This document shows, one piece after another, positions 7,830-16,497 of a DNA stretch of 64,000 nt. A model generated the notes under the pieces. It saw only the letters and a list, made by a program, of their open reading frames with translations, did no database searches and was not told where the DNA came from. This DNA comes from Faecalicatena contorta (GTDB taxonomy: Bacteria; Bacillota; Clostridia; Lachnospirales; Lachnospiraceae): NCBI RefSeq assembly GCF_039521745.1, contig NZ_BAAACT010000175.1, one strand, 5' to 3'. The position numbers and the translations under genes are program-made. The number at the start of each line of letters is the position of its first letter. Position 1 is the stretch's first letter.

Positions 7830-9758
7830 CTAAAGCGAATCCATCAGCGAAATATTTTCCAGATCCTTCAGCCACACAGCCACGCACGCGTCGCTTGGCA
7901 TCCGCCAGTCTCCCCGCGGGGAAAGAGCCACGGTTCCCACCTTCGGCCCGTCCGGCAGACAAGACCGCTTGAACTGTTGGGAGAAAAATCTTCTGCAGAA
8001 TGTCTCCAGCCACTTCAATATCGTAACATTGTCGTAGCTATCCTCAAAAGTTTCCACCGCCAGGCGAAAGATCTTGCTCGGCTCATAGCCAAAACGCACA
8101 AAATAATACAGGAAGAAATCATGCAGTTCATAGGGCCCTACCAGATCCTCCGTCTTCTGCGCGATATCCCCGTCCTTCGGCGGAAGCAGTTCCGGGCTCA
8201 CAGGCGTATCGAGAACATCATATAATACTTCCCTTAGCTGGCCGTCTCTGGTCACGTCTGCCGCGTACTTCACAAGATGGCGCACCAGCGTCTTCGGCAC
8301 GGACGCATTAACTCCATACATGGACATATGGTCTCCGTTATAAGTCGCCCATCCCAGCGCCAGTTCCGACATATCGCCGGTTCCGATGACCATACCGCCC
8401 ATCTCATTTGCAAGATCCATCAACACCTGGGTCCGCTCCCTGGCCTGCGCATTTTCATATGTTACGCTGTGATCCTCCGGATCGTGCCCGATATCCCGGA
8501 AATGAACGCTAACCGCATCGGCAATCCGTACCTCCTGAAGCCTGGCCCCCAGCTGAACCGCCATCTTACAGGCATTCTGATAGGTTCTGTCCGTGGTTCC
8601 ATAGCACGGCATTGTCACGGCGATGATCTCCTTTTTGTCTCTTCCCAGCATTTCAAATGCCCGTGCAGTTACAAGCAGCGCAAGCGTAGAATCCAGCCCG
8701 CCGGAAATCCCCACGACAGCACATTTTGCATGGGTATGTGCCAACCGCTTCTTCAGACCCATGGACTGAATCGTCAGAATCTCATCGCACCTTCTTGCCC
8801 GCTCCTTCTCATTAGAAGGAACAAAGGGCTGCTTCGGGAAACGCCTGGTGAGAGCCGTTTTCTCTATCTCCATATAGAACGGCACCCGGATAAGGCTGCG
8901 CTCACTGTTTGTCTTAAATGTAGTATTCTTTCTCCGCTCTCCTGTCAGCCGGTGAATATCCAGCTCAGAATAGATAATATCATTGCAGTAACGCTTCGCC
9001 TCTTTTAAAACAGCCCCGTTCTCGGCAATCAGATTGTGTCCCCCGAATACAAGGTCTGTGGTGGATTCTCCCTCCCCTGCATTGGCGTAGATATAGCCCG
9101 CGATCAGCCTGGCTGACTGTCCCTGGATCAGTTCTCTGCGGTAGCGTCCCTTTCCGATTGTCTCATCGCTGGCGGAACAGTTCACGATCACCACAGCTCC
9201 CTCCATAGCCGCCCGAATGCTCGGCGGAATCGGGGACCATACATCCTCGCAGATCTCAGCAGATACGATCAGTTCCTCCATAGTTGTTGCCTGAAATAGA
9301 ATCTGAGGGCCAAAGGGAACGAGGCTCCCGTCAAACAGGATTTCTCTGGCAGTATCCGGACCGGGAGTAAACTGGCGCATCTCATAGAATTCACCGTAAT
9401 TCGGCAGGAACATCTTGGTCGTCAGCCCCAGCACTTCGCCTCGGTTCAGCGCTGCTGCTACATTGTAAAGCTTTCCGTCCACACAAAGAGGAAGACCCAC
9501 AAAGACCAGAATATCTTTATCTGCCGTAAATGCTGCGATTTTCAAAAGTGCAGCTTTCGCGTCCCGCAGCAGCACTTCCTGGGTAAATAAATCCCCGCAT
9601 GTATATCCGGTGATGCACAGCTCCGGAAATACCAGGATCTTAGCCCGTTCCTGCACCGCTTCCTCGATTGCCTCACAGATTTTCTTCATATTATATGGCA
9701 CATCTGCAACCCTGATATCCGGTGTTGCCGCTGCAACCTTCACAAATCCTTGTTTCAT
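7830..9758 (-). CDS. nadE: NAD+ synthase (glutamine-hydrolysing)
   Basis: Makes NAD+ from deamido-NAD+ using ammonia released from glutamine. The 642-residue protein has the two-domain form. The N-terminal nitrilase-type glutaminase has its triad visible: Glu in FPELCITGY (about 46), Lys in GLTTKMFLPNY (about 115) and Cys in SAEICEDVW (about 170). The C-terminal synthetase has the ATP-pyrophosphatase loop SGGLDST (about 352). Further synthetase marks are VIGTGDMSELALGW and MYGVNASVPKTLV. The ATG at 9758 follows AGGAGG closely. It lies between hslO and the MoeA-like gene with gaps of about 40 nt, probably one operon. Confidence 0.96.
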   Translation of the reverse strand: MKQGFVKVAAATPDIRVADVPYNMKKICEAIEEAVQERAKILVFPELCITGYTCGDLFTQEVLLRDAKAALLKIAAFTADKDILVFVGLPLCVDGKLYNVAAALNRGEVLGLTTKMFLPNYGEFYEMRQFTPGPDTAREILFDGSLVPFGPQILFQATTMEELIVSAEICEDVWSPIPPSIRAAMEGAVVIVNCSASDETIGKGRYRRELIQGQSARLIAGYIYANAGEGESTTDLVFGGHNLIAENGAVLKEAKRYCNDIIYSELDIHRLTGERRKNTTFKTNSERSLIRVPFYMEIEKTALTRRFPKQPFVPSNEKERARRCDEILTIQSMGLKKRLAHTHAKCAVVGISGGLDSTLALLVTARAFEMLGRDKKEIIAVTMPCYGTTDRTYQNACKMAVQLGARLQEVRIADAVSVHFRDIGHDPEDHSVTYENAQARERTQVLMDLANEMGGMVIGTGDMSELALGWATYNGDHMSMYGVNASVPKTLVRHLVKYAADVTRDGQLREVLYDVLDTPVSPELLPPKDGDIAQKTEDLVGPYELHDFFLYYFVRFGYEPSKIFRLAVETFEDSYDNVTILKWLETFCRRFFSQQFKRSCLPDGPKVGTVALSPRGDWRMPSDACVAVWLKDLENISLMDSL

Positions 9759-9802
9759 TGACTTCCTCCTTTTTTAATTCAGAGTGCTCATTCACCGCGT
9801 CT

Positions 9803-10678
9803 CTATCTGCTCTTCTTCAGCAGCTCCTTCAATTCATCCACCGTATAATTATAAGCGGTATTGCAGAAATGGCATTTTACCTCGATATCCTTACCGTCAT
9901 CAATCATGGACTGAATATCCTTTTTCCCGATGCTGATAATCGCTTTCTCAATCCGCTCTTTGGAACAATTACAGGAAAAATGTGCCGGAAGTGTATCTAC
10001 AATCTCCAGCTCCAGTCCCTCCAGAACCTGTGCCAGCATGTCCTCAGGCGTATGCCCGTTATCCAGCATCGCTGTAACGGACTGGATATTCTGAATATTC
10101 TTTTCCAAACGTTCCAGCACCTCATCCTCAATAAACGGCATTACCTGCACGATAAATCCTCCCGCACATTTGACGGTATTGTCCTTTTCCATCAGGACTC
10201 CCAGCCCCACGGATGAGGGCACTTGTTCAGAAGTTGCAAAATAATAGGTCAGATCCTCCGCAATTTCCCCTGTCTGAAGTACAGTCTGCCCGGAATATGG
10301 CTCTTTCAGCCCCATATCTTTGATTACATTTAAAAAACCTGCCCCCAGAGCTCCTCCGACGTCCAGTTTTCCGTTTTTTGGGGGCAGAAGCACATCCGGA
10401 TTATTTACATATCCTTTTACATTCCCCTGACTGTCTGCTGTCACGGTAAGTCCGCCTATGGGTCCCCCGCACTTCACCTGCAGCGTTAGAATATCGGTGG
10501 GGTTCTTCATCATGCTCCCCATCATCACGCCTCCCGTCAGAAGCCGTCCCAGCGCCGCACTCGCCACCGGACTTGTATTGTGGCGCTGTCTTGCCTGCTC
10601 CACCAGTTCTGTTGTCGATGCGGCAAATGCACGGATCTGCGCGTTCGCAGCGGTTGCTCTTACAATATAATCTTCCAT
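9803..10678 (-). CDS. hslO: Hsp33 redox-regulated chaperone
   Basis: A holdase chaperone switched on by oxidation, acting in the cytoplasm. 291 residues, the usual length. The C-terminal redox switch is present as CNC (236-238) and CHFC (269-272), the four Zn-binding cysteines whose oxidation unfolds the linker. The N-terminal domain shows family sequences such as CGGPIGGLTVTAD and ATSEQVPSSVGLGVL. ATG 10678 has AGGAG upstream. It starts 2 nt after the stop of the methyltransferase gene, so the two are translationally linked. Confidence 0.95.
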   Translation of the reverse strand: MEDYIVRATAANAQIRAFAASTTELVEQARQRHNTSPVASAALGRLLTGGVMMGSMMKNPTDILTLQVKCGGPIGGLTVTADSQGNVKGYVNNPDVLLPPKNGKLDVGGALGAGFLNVIKDMGLKEPYSGQTVLQTGEIAEDLTYYFATSEQVPSSVGLGVLMEKDNTVKCAGGFIVQVMPFIEDEVLERLEKNIQNIQSVTAMLDNGHTPEDMLAQVLEGLELEIVDTLPAHFSCNCSKERIEKAIISIGKKDIQSMIDDGKDIEVKCHFCNTAYNYTVDELKELLKKSR

Positions 10679-10680
10679 TC

Positions 10681-11460
10681 CTATTCTCCTGTTCTTTGTC
10701 CTTTTCCTGCAATCACATAAATTCTCTCGCTCTCAGCGTTCGGAGCCTCCTTGGTAAATGCGTCATACACAGCTAAAAACTGAAGCCCGGACGTCTTCAC
10801 AAGCTCCAGCATCTCCTCCAGGGTATAGCCCCGCTGGAAATGCGTCTCCTGGTATCTCCGGTAGATCTCAGCACCACCCGTTGAGGATTCCTGATCCTTT
10901 ATAAACAGGCTCAGCTCATATTCGTTGACCTGCTCCGCTTCATAATAATAATTATCCCAGATAAAGCTGCACTCTTCCCGGTTCTCTGCAATGGTGGTAT
11001 CACCCAGTACCTCCCGGTATTTATATTCTGTGTTAAAATCAAAAATAAAAACCCCGTCCGTGTCCAGATAATTATTCACCCAAAAGAACACGCGGCGCAG
11101 CTCGTCCGGCTCCGTAATATAATTCACTGAATCACAGATACTGATAATCGCGCGAACCGTCCCATAGAGTTCAAATTCCCGCATATCCTGCTGCAGATAC
11201 AGGATATCATGCCCGGACTCCACCTTCTTCTCCAAAGCAATCTCCAGCATATCCGCAGAGTTGTCCACTCCGATCATATCATATCCCAGATCCGCCAGCA
11301 GCTCCGTCATCGTACCCGTCCCGCAGCCCAGATCCAGCACCAGACCGTCATTGATCCCATATTCTTTTAAAAGTCCGTGCAGAAATCCGCCCCACTCCTC
11401 ATAGGGCACATCGTCCATAAATGTATCGTACACGGACGCAAAACTCGTATAAGCCTCCAC
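10681..11460 (-). CDS. SAM-dependent methyltransferase, class I
   Basis: 259 residues with a clear Rossmann methyltransferase core: motif I LDLGCGTGTM (about 42-51), then the acidic residue at the end of strand 2 in IGVDNSADM, and a QQDMREF turn. The N terminus (SFASVYDTFMDDVPYEEW) is typical of a widespread Firmicutes family of unknown substrate that sits next to hslO. The start is GTG at 11460 with GGGAGG about 8 nt upstream. It is the first gene of the methyltransferase-hslO-nadE-MoeA-like run. Substrate unknown. Confidence 0.85.
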   Translation of the reverse strand: MEAYTSFASVYDTFMDDVPYEEWGGFLHGLLKEYGINDGLVLDLGCGTGTMTELLADLGYDMIGVDNSADMLEIALEKKVESGHDILYLQQDMREFELYGTVRAIISICDSVNYITEPDELRRVFFWVNNYLDTDGVFIFDFNTEYKYREVLGDTTIAENREECSFIWDNYYYEAEQVNEYELSLFIKDQESSTGGAEIYRRYQETHFQRGYTLEEMLELVKTSGLQFLAVYDAFTKEAPNAESERIYVIAGKGQRTGE

Positions 11461-11652
11461 CTGTAAGCCTCCCGATATTTTAGAAAAATCCTTTTGTCAT
11501 AATTTATATAGTATATCATAAACATTCGGCACAAGACAACTGTTTCCCCTGTCTTCAGCGTGGTGTATTCGTTACTGTTCAGACCGTGCCGTGCACCTCG
11601 CTGCACGGCATCGGGGCAAATAAAACAGATCCGTTCCTCTGCGCCAAATCCC

Positions 11653-12324
11653 CTACACATTTTTATTCAACTCGCGGATCGACAATGCCGTCCTGTCCCA
11701 ATGTTCCTTTGCAAGTACAGAAGCAAGATAACTGTCTTTCATTTCCAGCACCTTGATCATCCTCTCATGCTCCTCCACAGATGCTTCCAGTGGCGTGTCC
11801 CGGAAGAAGCTGTATTCCAATCTCTGAATATGTATCCACAGCACATCGCAAAAATCCGTAATGTATTCATTCCCGGCTGCCTCCAATATACAGCTATGGA
11901 ACGCTTTATCCGCTTTTAATATCGGCATGGGCTTTTCCTGTTCTTTAATGCACTCTTTGAACACCTCACTCAGCTTTTTGAGATGGTTTATATGGGCCGG
12001 CGTAATCTTCTCTACAGCAAGTGTGATCGCCAGCTGTTGCAGCATGGCCATCGGCAGATACCATTTCTCAATATCGTCTTTCTCTAACTCTGTTACAATT
12101 GTCGCTTTCCCCGGGTAAGATTTCACCAATTTCTGCGCTTCCAAAAGCTGCAGCGCCTCACGTACCGGAGTCCTGCTGACTTTAAAATAATCTGCGATCT
12201 CAATATCCGAAACCTTTTCCCCAGGTTTAAACTGCCCTTCAATAATCCAGTCTTTTACGGTCTCGTATACCTTCTGTTTCGCTGATGTCCTTTCAAACGC
12301 TAACTCTTTGTTTGGCAATGGCAT
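11653..12324 (-). CDS. GntR-family regulator (FCD domain)
   Basis: A DNA-binding transcription regulator of 223 residues. The winged helix spans about residues 12-75 and contains FKPGEKVSDIEIADYFKVSR-TPVREAL, the GntR signature. The C-terminal all-helical FCD ligand domain keeps the metal-site pattern (D..FH, then H.. and E.H residues in KADKAFHSCILEAAGN and VEEHERMI). The ATG at 12324 is preferred because AGAGAGG lies 8 nt upstream; a longer in-frame start lacks a ribosome site. FCD regulators usually sense small carboxylic acids, which suits the adjacent hydroxy-acid cluster. It is divergent from the RpiR gene. Which promoter it controls is not shown. Confidence 0.88.
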   Translation of the reverse strand: MPLPNKELAFERTSAKQKVYETVKDWIIEGQFKPGEKVSDIEIADYFKVSRTPVREALQLLEAQKLVKSYPGKATIVTELEKDDIEKWYLPMAMLQQLAITLAVEKITPAHINHLKKLSEVFKECIKEQEKPMPILKADKAFHSCILEAAGNEYITDFCDVLWIHIQRLEYSFFRDTPLEASVEEHERMIKVLEMKDSYLASVLAKEHWDRTALSIRELNKNV

Positions 12325-12473
12325 ACACAGCACCTCTCTTTCTTTTTCAATCATACCAGAAATCAATTCTACATTCCAGATTTTTATATTATTTCCTCAC
12401 AACGCAGGAATAACGTTGTCACTGTTCACACGCTTCGGGCGCAAACAGCAGCAAGACGTTTTCACTTCATTCG

Positions 12474-12502
12474 TTGACACCCATTACAACAAATGATAGA
12501 AT
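12474..12502 (+). promoter_or_regulatory. Promoter of the rpiR-type gene
   Basis: TTGACA (12474-12479), a 17-nt spacer and TAGAAT (12497-12502), 34 nt before the start codon. An inverted repeat, ACAACG-N8-CGTTGT, lies at about 12399-12418 in the same intergenic space and could be an operator. Confidence 0.65.
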
Positions 12503-12535
12503 CTACATATATTACACATAGGCAGGGGATATGGT

Positions 12536-13381
12536 ATGTCAAATTTTTTACAAGCCTTAAATAATAACTATCATGATTTTACACGCTCTCAAAAAGTGAT
12601 CGCAGATTATTTATCCAATAATCTAAACTCCATTGCATTCTGTACGTTAGAAGAACTTGCAGACCGCATTGGCGTCAGCACTACGACCGTCATACGTTTT
12701 TCAAGAGCGCTTGGATACACTGGTTACTCAGAAATGCAAAAGGATATTCAAAACGGATTCCAGACAAAAGTCAGCCTTCCTGAACGATTATCGCTGCATA
12801 AGGACTATCCTTCGAACACGTTATTGGCTGACTCTTTCCAAAACGATATCCAGAACATTCAGTCTACGCTGGAGGCACAGAATGTAGAAGATCTGCAAAA
12901 GGCGATCGATCTGATCTCTACCGCACCTACTGTGTATGTTTTGGGAATGAGAAGTTCCTTCTCCATATCCTACTACACAGCTTCCCGTTTAAGCGAGATT
13001 CGGGAAAATATTCATCTGATCCAATCAGTAGGAATGTTATATCCAGAAGAAATCGTAAGTGCAAAGCCAGGAGATGTCTGCGTTGCTTATCTATTTCCCC
13101 GATACTCAAAGCTAAGCACCACCGTTCTTTCATGGCTGAAAAACGAGGGGGTCACAATCATACTTTTTACCAGTCAAAACTATAGCGCTGTCCAGGGATA
13201 TGGCGATGTCATCCTGCCTTGTTCCATTTCCAGCCTTTCCTACAAGAATTCTTACGCGGCGCCTATGAGCCTTTCCAATTACCTCATTGCCGCTATCGCT
13301 CAGAAGAACTATGCGGAATCTCAAAGAGTTCTCGAACGGACAGAAGCTATTCTAAACCAAGGATTTTACCTGGGGTTATAA
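12536..13381 (+). CDS. RpiR/MurR-family regulator with SIS domain
   Basis: 281 residues. The N-terminal HTH_6 domain (1-77) has the recognition region LEELADRIGVSTTTVIRFSR and the family sequence SRALGYTGYSEMQ. A SIS sugar-phosphate-binding domain follows (about 125-260), starting VYVLGMRSSFSISYYTASRL. Such proteins usually sense phosphorylated sugars or related acids. It is convergent with the LarA-like gene, separated by a strong terminator, and divergent from the GntR gene. It therefore sits at the edge of the glycerate-type cluster and may sense a phospho-hydroxyacid made there (inference). Confidence 0.9.
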   Translation: MSNFLQALNNNYHDFTRSQKVIADYLSNNLNSIAFCTLEELADRIGVSTTTVIRFSRALGYTGYSEMQKDIQNGFQTKVSLPERLSLHKDYPSNTLLADSFQNDIQNIQSTLEAQNVEDLQKAIDLISTAPTVYVLGMRSSFSISYYTASRLSEIRENIHLIQSVGMLYPEEIVSAKPGDVCVAYLFPRYSKLSTTVLSWLKNEGVTIILFTSQNYSAVQGYGDVILPCSISSLSYKNSYAAPMSLSNYLIAAIAQKNYAESQRVLERTEAILNQGFYLGL

Positions 13382-13429
13382 AAACGCTGCAGTTCCTGGA
13401 ATATTTTTATTCCAAGCACTGCAGCGTTT
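13382..13429. terminator. Bidirectional terminator
   Basis: AAACGCTGCAGT (13382-13393) pairs perfectly with ACTGCAGCGTTT (13418-13429), with flanking A/T runs. It lies between the convergent RpiR and LarA-like genes. Confidence 0.8.
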
Positions 13430-13445
13430 AAAATAGAATGAATCC

Positions 13446-14732
13446 CTATTCCAAAACCGGCAATCCTGTCTGAGGTCTCGGATAAAATAGAATCTCGCCC
13501 TCCTCTTTCTCTGTAAGCTTGACCGCCTCGTCAACCGCATCTTGGAGCGTCTTACAAGGAGTCATGAACATCTCCCTGATTTCTTCATCTGAAACATTTT
13601 TACAGCAAACAAAAATATCAACATTTTTCTTCAAAACCTTTGAAAGCAGCAAGACATGATCCATTTGAATTTTATAATTTTCTTTCGTATAAGAAATTAC
13701 TTGTTCAAGGCGTTCGCCACTTCTAAAAGCTCTCAACATATCCTCCGAATTCACTCCTTCCGGACAGCCGCAGTACAATACCACTTTCGTTTTTTTATCA
13801 AGAACTTCCGTAAGAGCGATCAGTGCCTTTACTGCTTGATAAAAATCAATATCCAACGGCTGCCCCGGTGTCGTTACCAAAATATCCGGAGCCTTCATTT
13901 TGACACCAAGATATTTTTTGATATATTCTATTGCCGCCAAATGGCACCTCGTCATATCCCCTGCAAAAACCGCGGAAAGTTCCAGCCGATTGTTGATGAT
14001 ACAGTTAACTCCGAAGTCAATCCTGAATTTTTCCGCACTTTCCACCATATCCTCATGAACCGGATTTCCTTCCAGCACCCCTATGGCCGCATTTTCCGAT
14101 AGGATCATTTTCGGCCTGTGATTAATCACGATTGTTTCTTCGGCACTGACGCCCGGTAAAACAGATTTTCGCCCACCTGAAAATCCCGCAAATTCATGGG
14201 GCTCCACCTTTCCGATCTGAATATGCAGATCACAATTATATGCTTTCCTGTTTACCCAGATAGGTGTACCGTGACTTGTCTCGCCTAAATAGATCAAATT
14301 AGAAGCGTCAAAAGGCGTATGATTTTCTATGGATAACCTCCCATAAAGATCTCCAAGAAAACTTCTCATCTCCATTTCCGTTGCTTCCCTATGGACACCA
14401 ATTGCCACAAAAACGTAAATCCGATCATAAGGAATGCCCGCGCTGACCAGATCTTCTGCCACATATTTCAGCATTTGCGCGGTGGGAACCGCTCTCGTCG
14501 CATCCGATACTAAAACACATGCAGATTTTGCATTTTTTTCAACAACCAGATTTTTTATCGATTTCCCATAGACAGGACATTTAATCGCCTTCTTCACGTC
14601 TTCCTTATCTTGCAGTGCAGGCAGCCTGGGCGTCTCCAATTTGACCGCTTTCCAGCCCGGGGGTACTGTGACCTTCATATCAAGTTCCCGATCTGTATAA
14701 ATCCACTGCTCTTTTTTTTCTAAATGATACAT
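13446..14732 (-). CDS. LarA-family nickel-pincer hydroxyacid racemase homologue
   Basis: 428 residues of the lactate racemase family (DUF2088), which interconverts 2-hydroxyacid stereoisomers by hydride transfer on a nickel-pincer nucleotide. Family catalytic residues are visible: Arg in SDATR (80), His in GVHREAT (114), His in EPHEFAGFSGGRK (179), the cofactor-binding Lys in the same stretch (189) and His in INHRPK (205). ATG 14732 is chosen for GGAGGG 9 nt upstream. No LarB, LarC or LarE cofactor genes are in the window. It is the last gene of the OCD-TRAP run and faces glycerate kinase across the divergent promoter, so glycerate is a plausible substrate; lactate, malate or 2-hydroxyglutarate are alternatives. 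Confidence 0.85.
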   Translation of the reverse strand: MYHLEKKEQWIYTDRELDMKVTVPPGWKAVKLETPRLPALQDKEDVKKAIKCPVYGKSIKNLVVEKNAKSACVLVSDATRAVPTAQMLKYVAEDLVSAGIPYDRIYVFVAIGVHREATEMEMRSFLGDLYGRLSIENHTPFDASNLIYLGETSHGTPIWVNRKAYNCDLHIQIGKVEPHEFAGFSGGRKSVLPGVSAEETIVINHRPKMILSENAAIGVLEGNPVHEDMVESAEKFRIDFGVNCIINNRLELSAVFAGDMTRCHLAAIEYIKKYLGVKMKAPDILVTTPGQPLDIDFYQAVKALIALTEVLDKKTKVVLYCGCPEGVNSEDMLRAFRSGERLEQVISYTKENYKIQMDHVLLLSKVLKKNVDIFVCCKNVSDEEIREMFMTPCKTLQDAVDEAVKLTEKEEGEILFYPRPQTGLPVLE

Positions 14733-14756
14733 CTTCCACATCCCTCCATACAAAAA

Positions 14757-14802
14757 CTGGCACAGCGTTTCTCTGCTATCCGCATAAAAACCGCTGTACC
14801 AG
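14757..14802 (-). other. Intercistronic hairpin before the LarA-like gene
   Basis: CTGG-C-ACAGCG (14757-14767) pairs with CGCTGT-A-CCAG (14792-14802) between the TRAP small permease and the LarA-like gene. There is no T-run, so RNA processing or partial attenuation is possible. Confidence 0.45.
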
Positions 14803-14824
14803 CAACATAAGAATCCGCTTCTGT

Positions 14825-15367
14825 TTAATCCATCTTCATATCACTGCCGCCCGTCAAATCTTCTTCTTTTTTTTCAATTACGGCATAATTACCTTTGCCG
14901 GTCAGATCCACGATCAGATTACGAAGTTCGAAAATCGTTACAAAGACAAAAGATACTGGAATTGCTGCATATGCATATCCATATGGCAGACGAAGTGCAG
15001 GTGTGGGACGATGTCCTGCCGCAAGTACATATTGTATACCGACGTAGATGACGATCAGACAGATCACAACTGTAATAATCTGTGCCAGCATTGTAAGGGC
15101 TGCGGACATTTTTTTCGGCATATGCTCTTTAAAAATCACGATCGATACATGCTCTCTGCGAACCGCTAAGATCGCCACACTCATCATCCCGAACCATACA
15201 AGCAGGATTTTTAACAGTTCCTCTGACCAGGTCAGAGAACTGTTCAGGACATAACGGAAAATAATATGAGCCATCAATACACCAACCATTGTAAGCAGGA
15301 CAACACATAAAATCACCTTTATAATTTTATAAAGAACCGTTATTACTTTGTCAAATGCTTCCATCAT
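14825..15367 (-). CDS. dctQ: TRAP transporter small permease (DctQ type)
   Basis: 180 residues with four predicted membrane helices (about 14-38, 50-66, 90-112, 130-155), the DctQ topology. The sequence NSSLTWSEELLKILLVWFGM between helices 1 and 2 is the family hallmark. It joins the large permease and periplasm-facing binding protein into a Na+-driven importer of carboxylates. It lies 18 nt after the dctP-type gene. A second ATG three bases in could also be used. Substrate is not readable from this subunit. Confidence 0.88.
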   Translation of the reverse strand: MMEAFDKVITVLYKIIKVILCVVLLTMVGVLMAHIIFRYVLNSSLTWSEELLKILLVWFGMMSVAILAVRREHVSIVIFKEHMPKKMSAALTMLAQIITVVICLIVIYVGIQYVLAAGHRPTPALRLPYGYAYAAIPVSFVFVTIFELRNLIVDLTGKGNYAVIEKKEEDLTGGSDMKMD

Positions 15368-15384
15368 TTCTAACCCTCTCCCGA

Positions 15385-16470
15385 TTAATAATCGCTAATT
15401 TCATTAAGTACCTTCTCAACATCAGCAAGATATGCATCTACCTTATCCTGGCCGATATCCTTTGCAACTGATTTCATTGCCGCTGGCTGTGCAACAGCTT
15501 TCATCTCTTCGCGTGCCGCATCATCCAGCTCATTTACTTCCATCCCGAGGTTAGTCACTTCATCTAAGATTAATTCTTCTCTCCCTGCGTTACAGAACCT
15601 GCTGTATTCCATACCAAGTACGGCCCCTGTTTTCACGATGCCCTGATATTTTCCAGGCAGGCTTTCAAAAAACTCAAGATTGCAGACTAACGGCATTGCG
15701 TCATAGATATGTTTTGTCAGTGATAAATACTTCTGTACCTCATAAAGTTTCTTATCTGTGACGTTTGCGATTGGGTTCTCCTGCGCATCTACCGTATTTT
15801 GAGAGAGTGCCATATAAAGTTCAGAAAAAGCTACCGGAGTAGGATTCGCGCCTAGCGCTGCAAAGAATTCCATGTGGTTATTATTCTGCATCGTACGAAT
15901 CTTCAGACTGTTCAGATCAGCGATGCCGGTAATCGGAGCCTTACTGCTCGTCACTTGTCTAAAACCATTCTCCATAAATGCAAGGCCGATCATGTCACAT
16001 TCTTTTAAAGAATTCAGCATATCTGTACCAATATGGCTGTCTAATACCATCCATGCCTCCTCATATGTATTATAAACAAACGGAATGTCCATGACTTCAA
16101 ATTCCGGTTCATAGGTCACCACAGGAGCAAAAGATGCAACTGCCATTTCCAAAGAGCCCTGAGCCACCTGCTCCAGAGTTTCCTCCTCTCCTCCCAGCTG
16201 GCCGCTTGCATAAATATTTACCTCAACATTACCATCTGTCTCTTTCTCAATATATTCCTTCATTACCTCAAGTCCAAGAGTCGCAGGATAGGTGTCTGAG
16301 TTCTCACATGCGATACGGATCACGTAATTCCCGGAAACATCCTCCTCTGCAGCCCCTCCGCCCGATGAGCCGCCGGAGCTGTTCGTGGTCTTCATCTGGC
16401 ACCCCGCTGCTGAAACACTAAAACAGAGGACAAGAGCTGTTGCTAAAAATCGTTTCGTTTTTTTCTTCAT
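15385..16470 (-). CDS. dctP: TRAP transporter solute-binding lipoprotein (DctP type)
   Basis: 361 residues: a lipoprotein signal peptide (basic MKKKTKRF, hydrophobic core, lipobox AAGC with the Cys at about 24), a Ser/Gly-rich linker, then the DctP fold. Family motifs include MEVMDIPFVYNTYEEAW, ENGFRQVTSSKAPI, LKIRTMQNNNHMEFFAALGANPTP and the hinge LYMALSQNTVDAQENP. The conserved Arg of KIRTMQ normally salt-bridges a substrate carboxylate, so the cargo should be an organic acid. ATG 16470 is preferred to the ATG two codons upstream because it is 9 nt rather than 3 nt from AAGGAG. Confidence 0.9.
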   Translation of the reverse strand: MKKKTKRFLATALVLCFSVSAAGCQMKTTNSSGGSSGGGAAEEDVSGNYVIRIACENSDTYPATLGLEVMKEYIEKETDGNVEVNIYASGQLGGEEETLEQVAQGSLEMAVASFAPVVTYEPEFEVMDIPFVYNTYEEAWMVLDSHIGTDMLNSLKECDMIGLAFMENGFRQVTSSKAPITGIADLNSLKIRTMQNNNHMEFFAALGANPTPVAFSELYMALSQNTVDAQENPIANVTDKKLYEVQKYLSLTKHIYDAMPLVCNLEFFESLPGKYQGIVKTGAVLGMEYSRFCNAGREELILDEVTNLGMEVNELDDAAREEMKAVAQPAAMKSVAKDIGQDKVDAYLADVEKVLNEISDY

Positions 16471-16497
16471 AATCATTCTCTCCTTAATATTCTATTC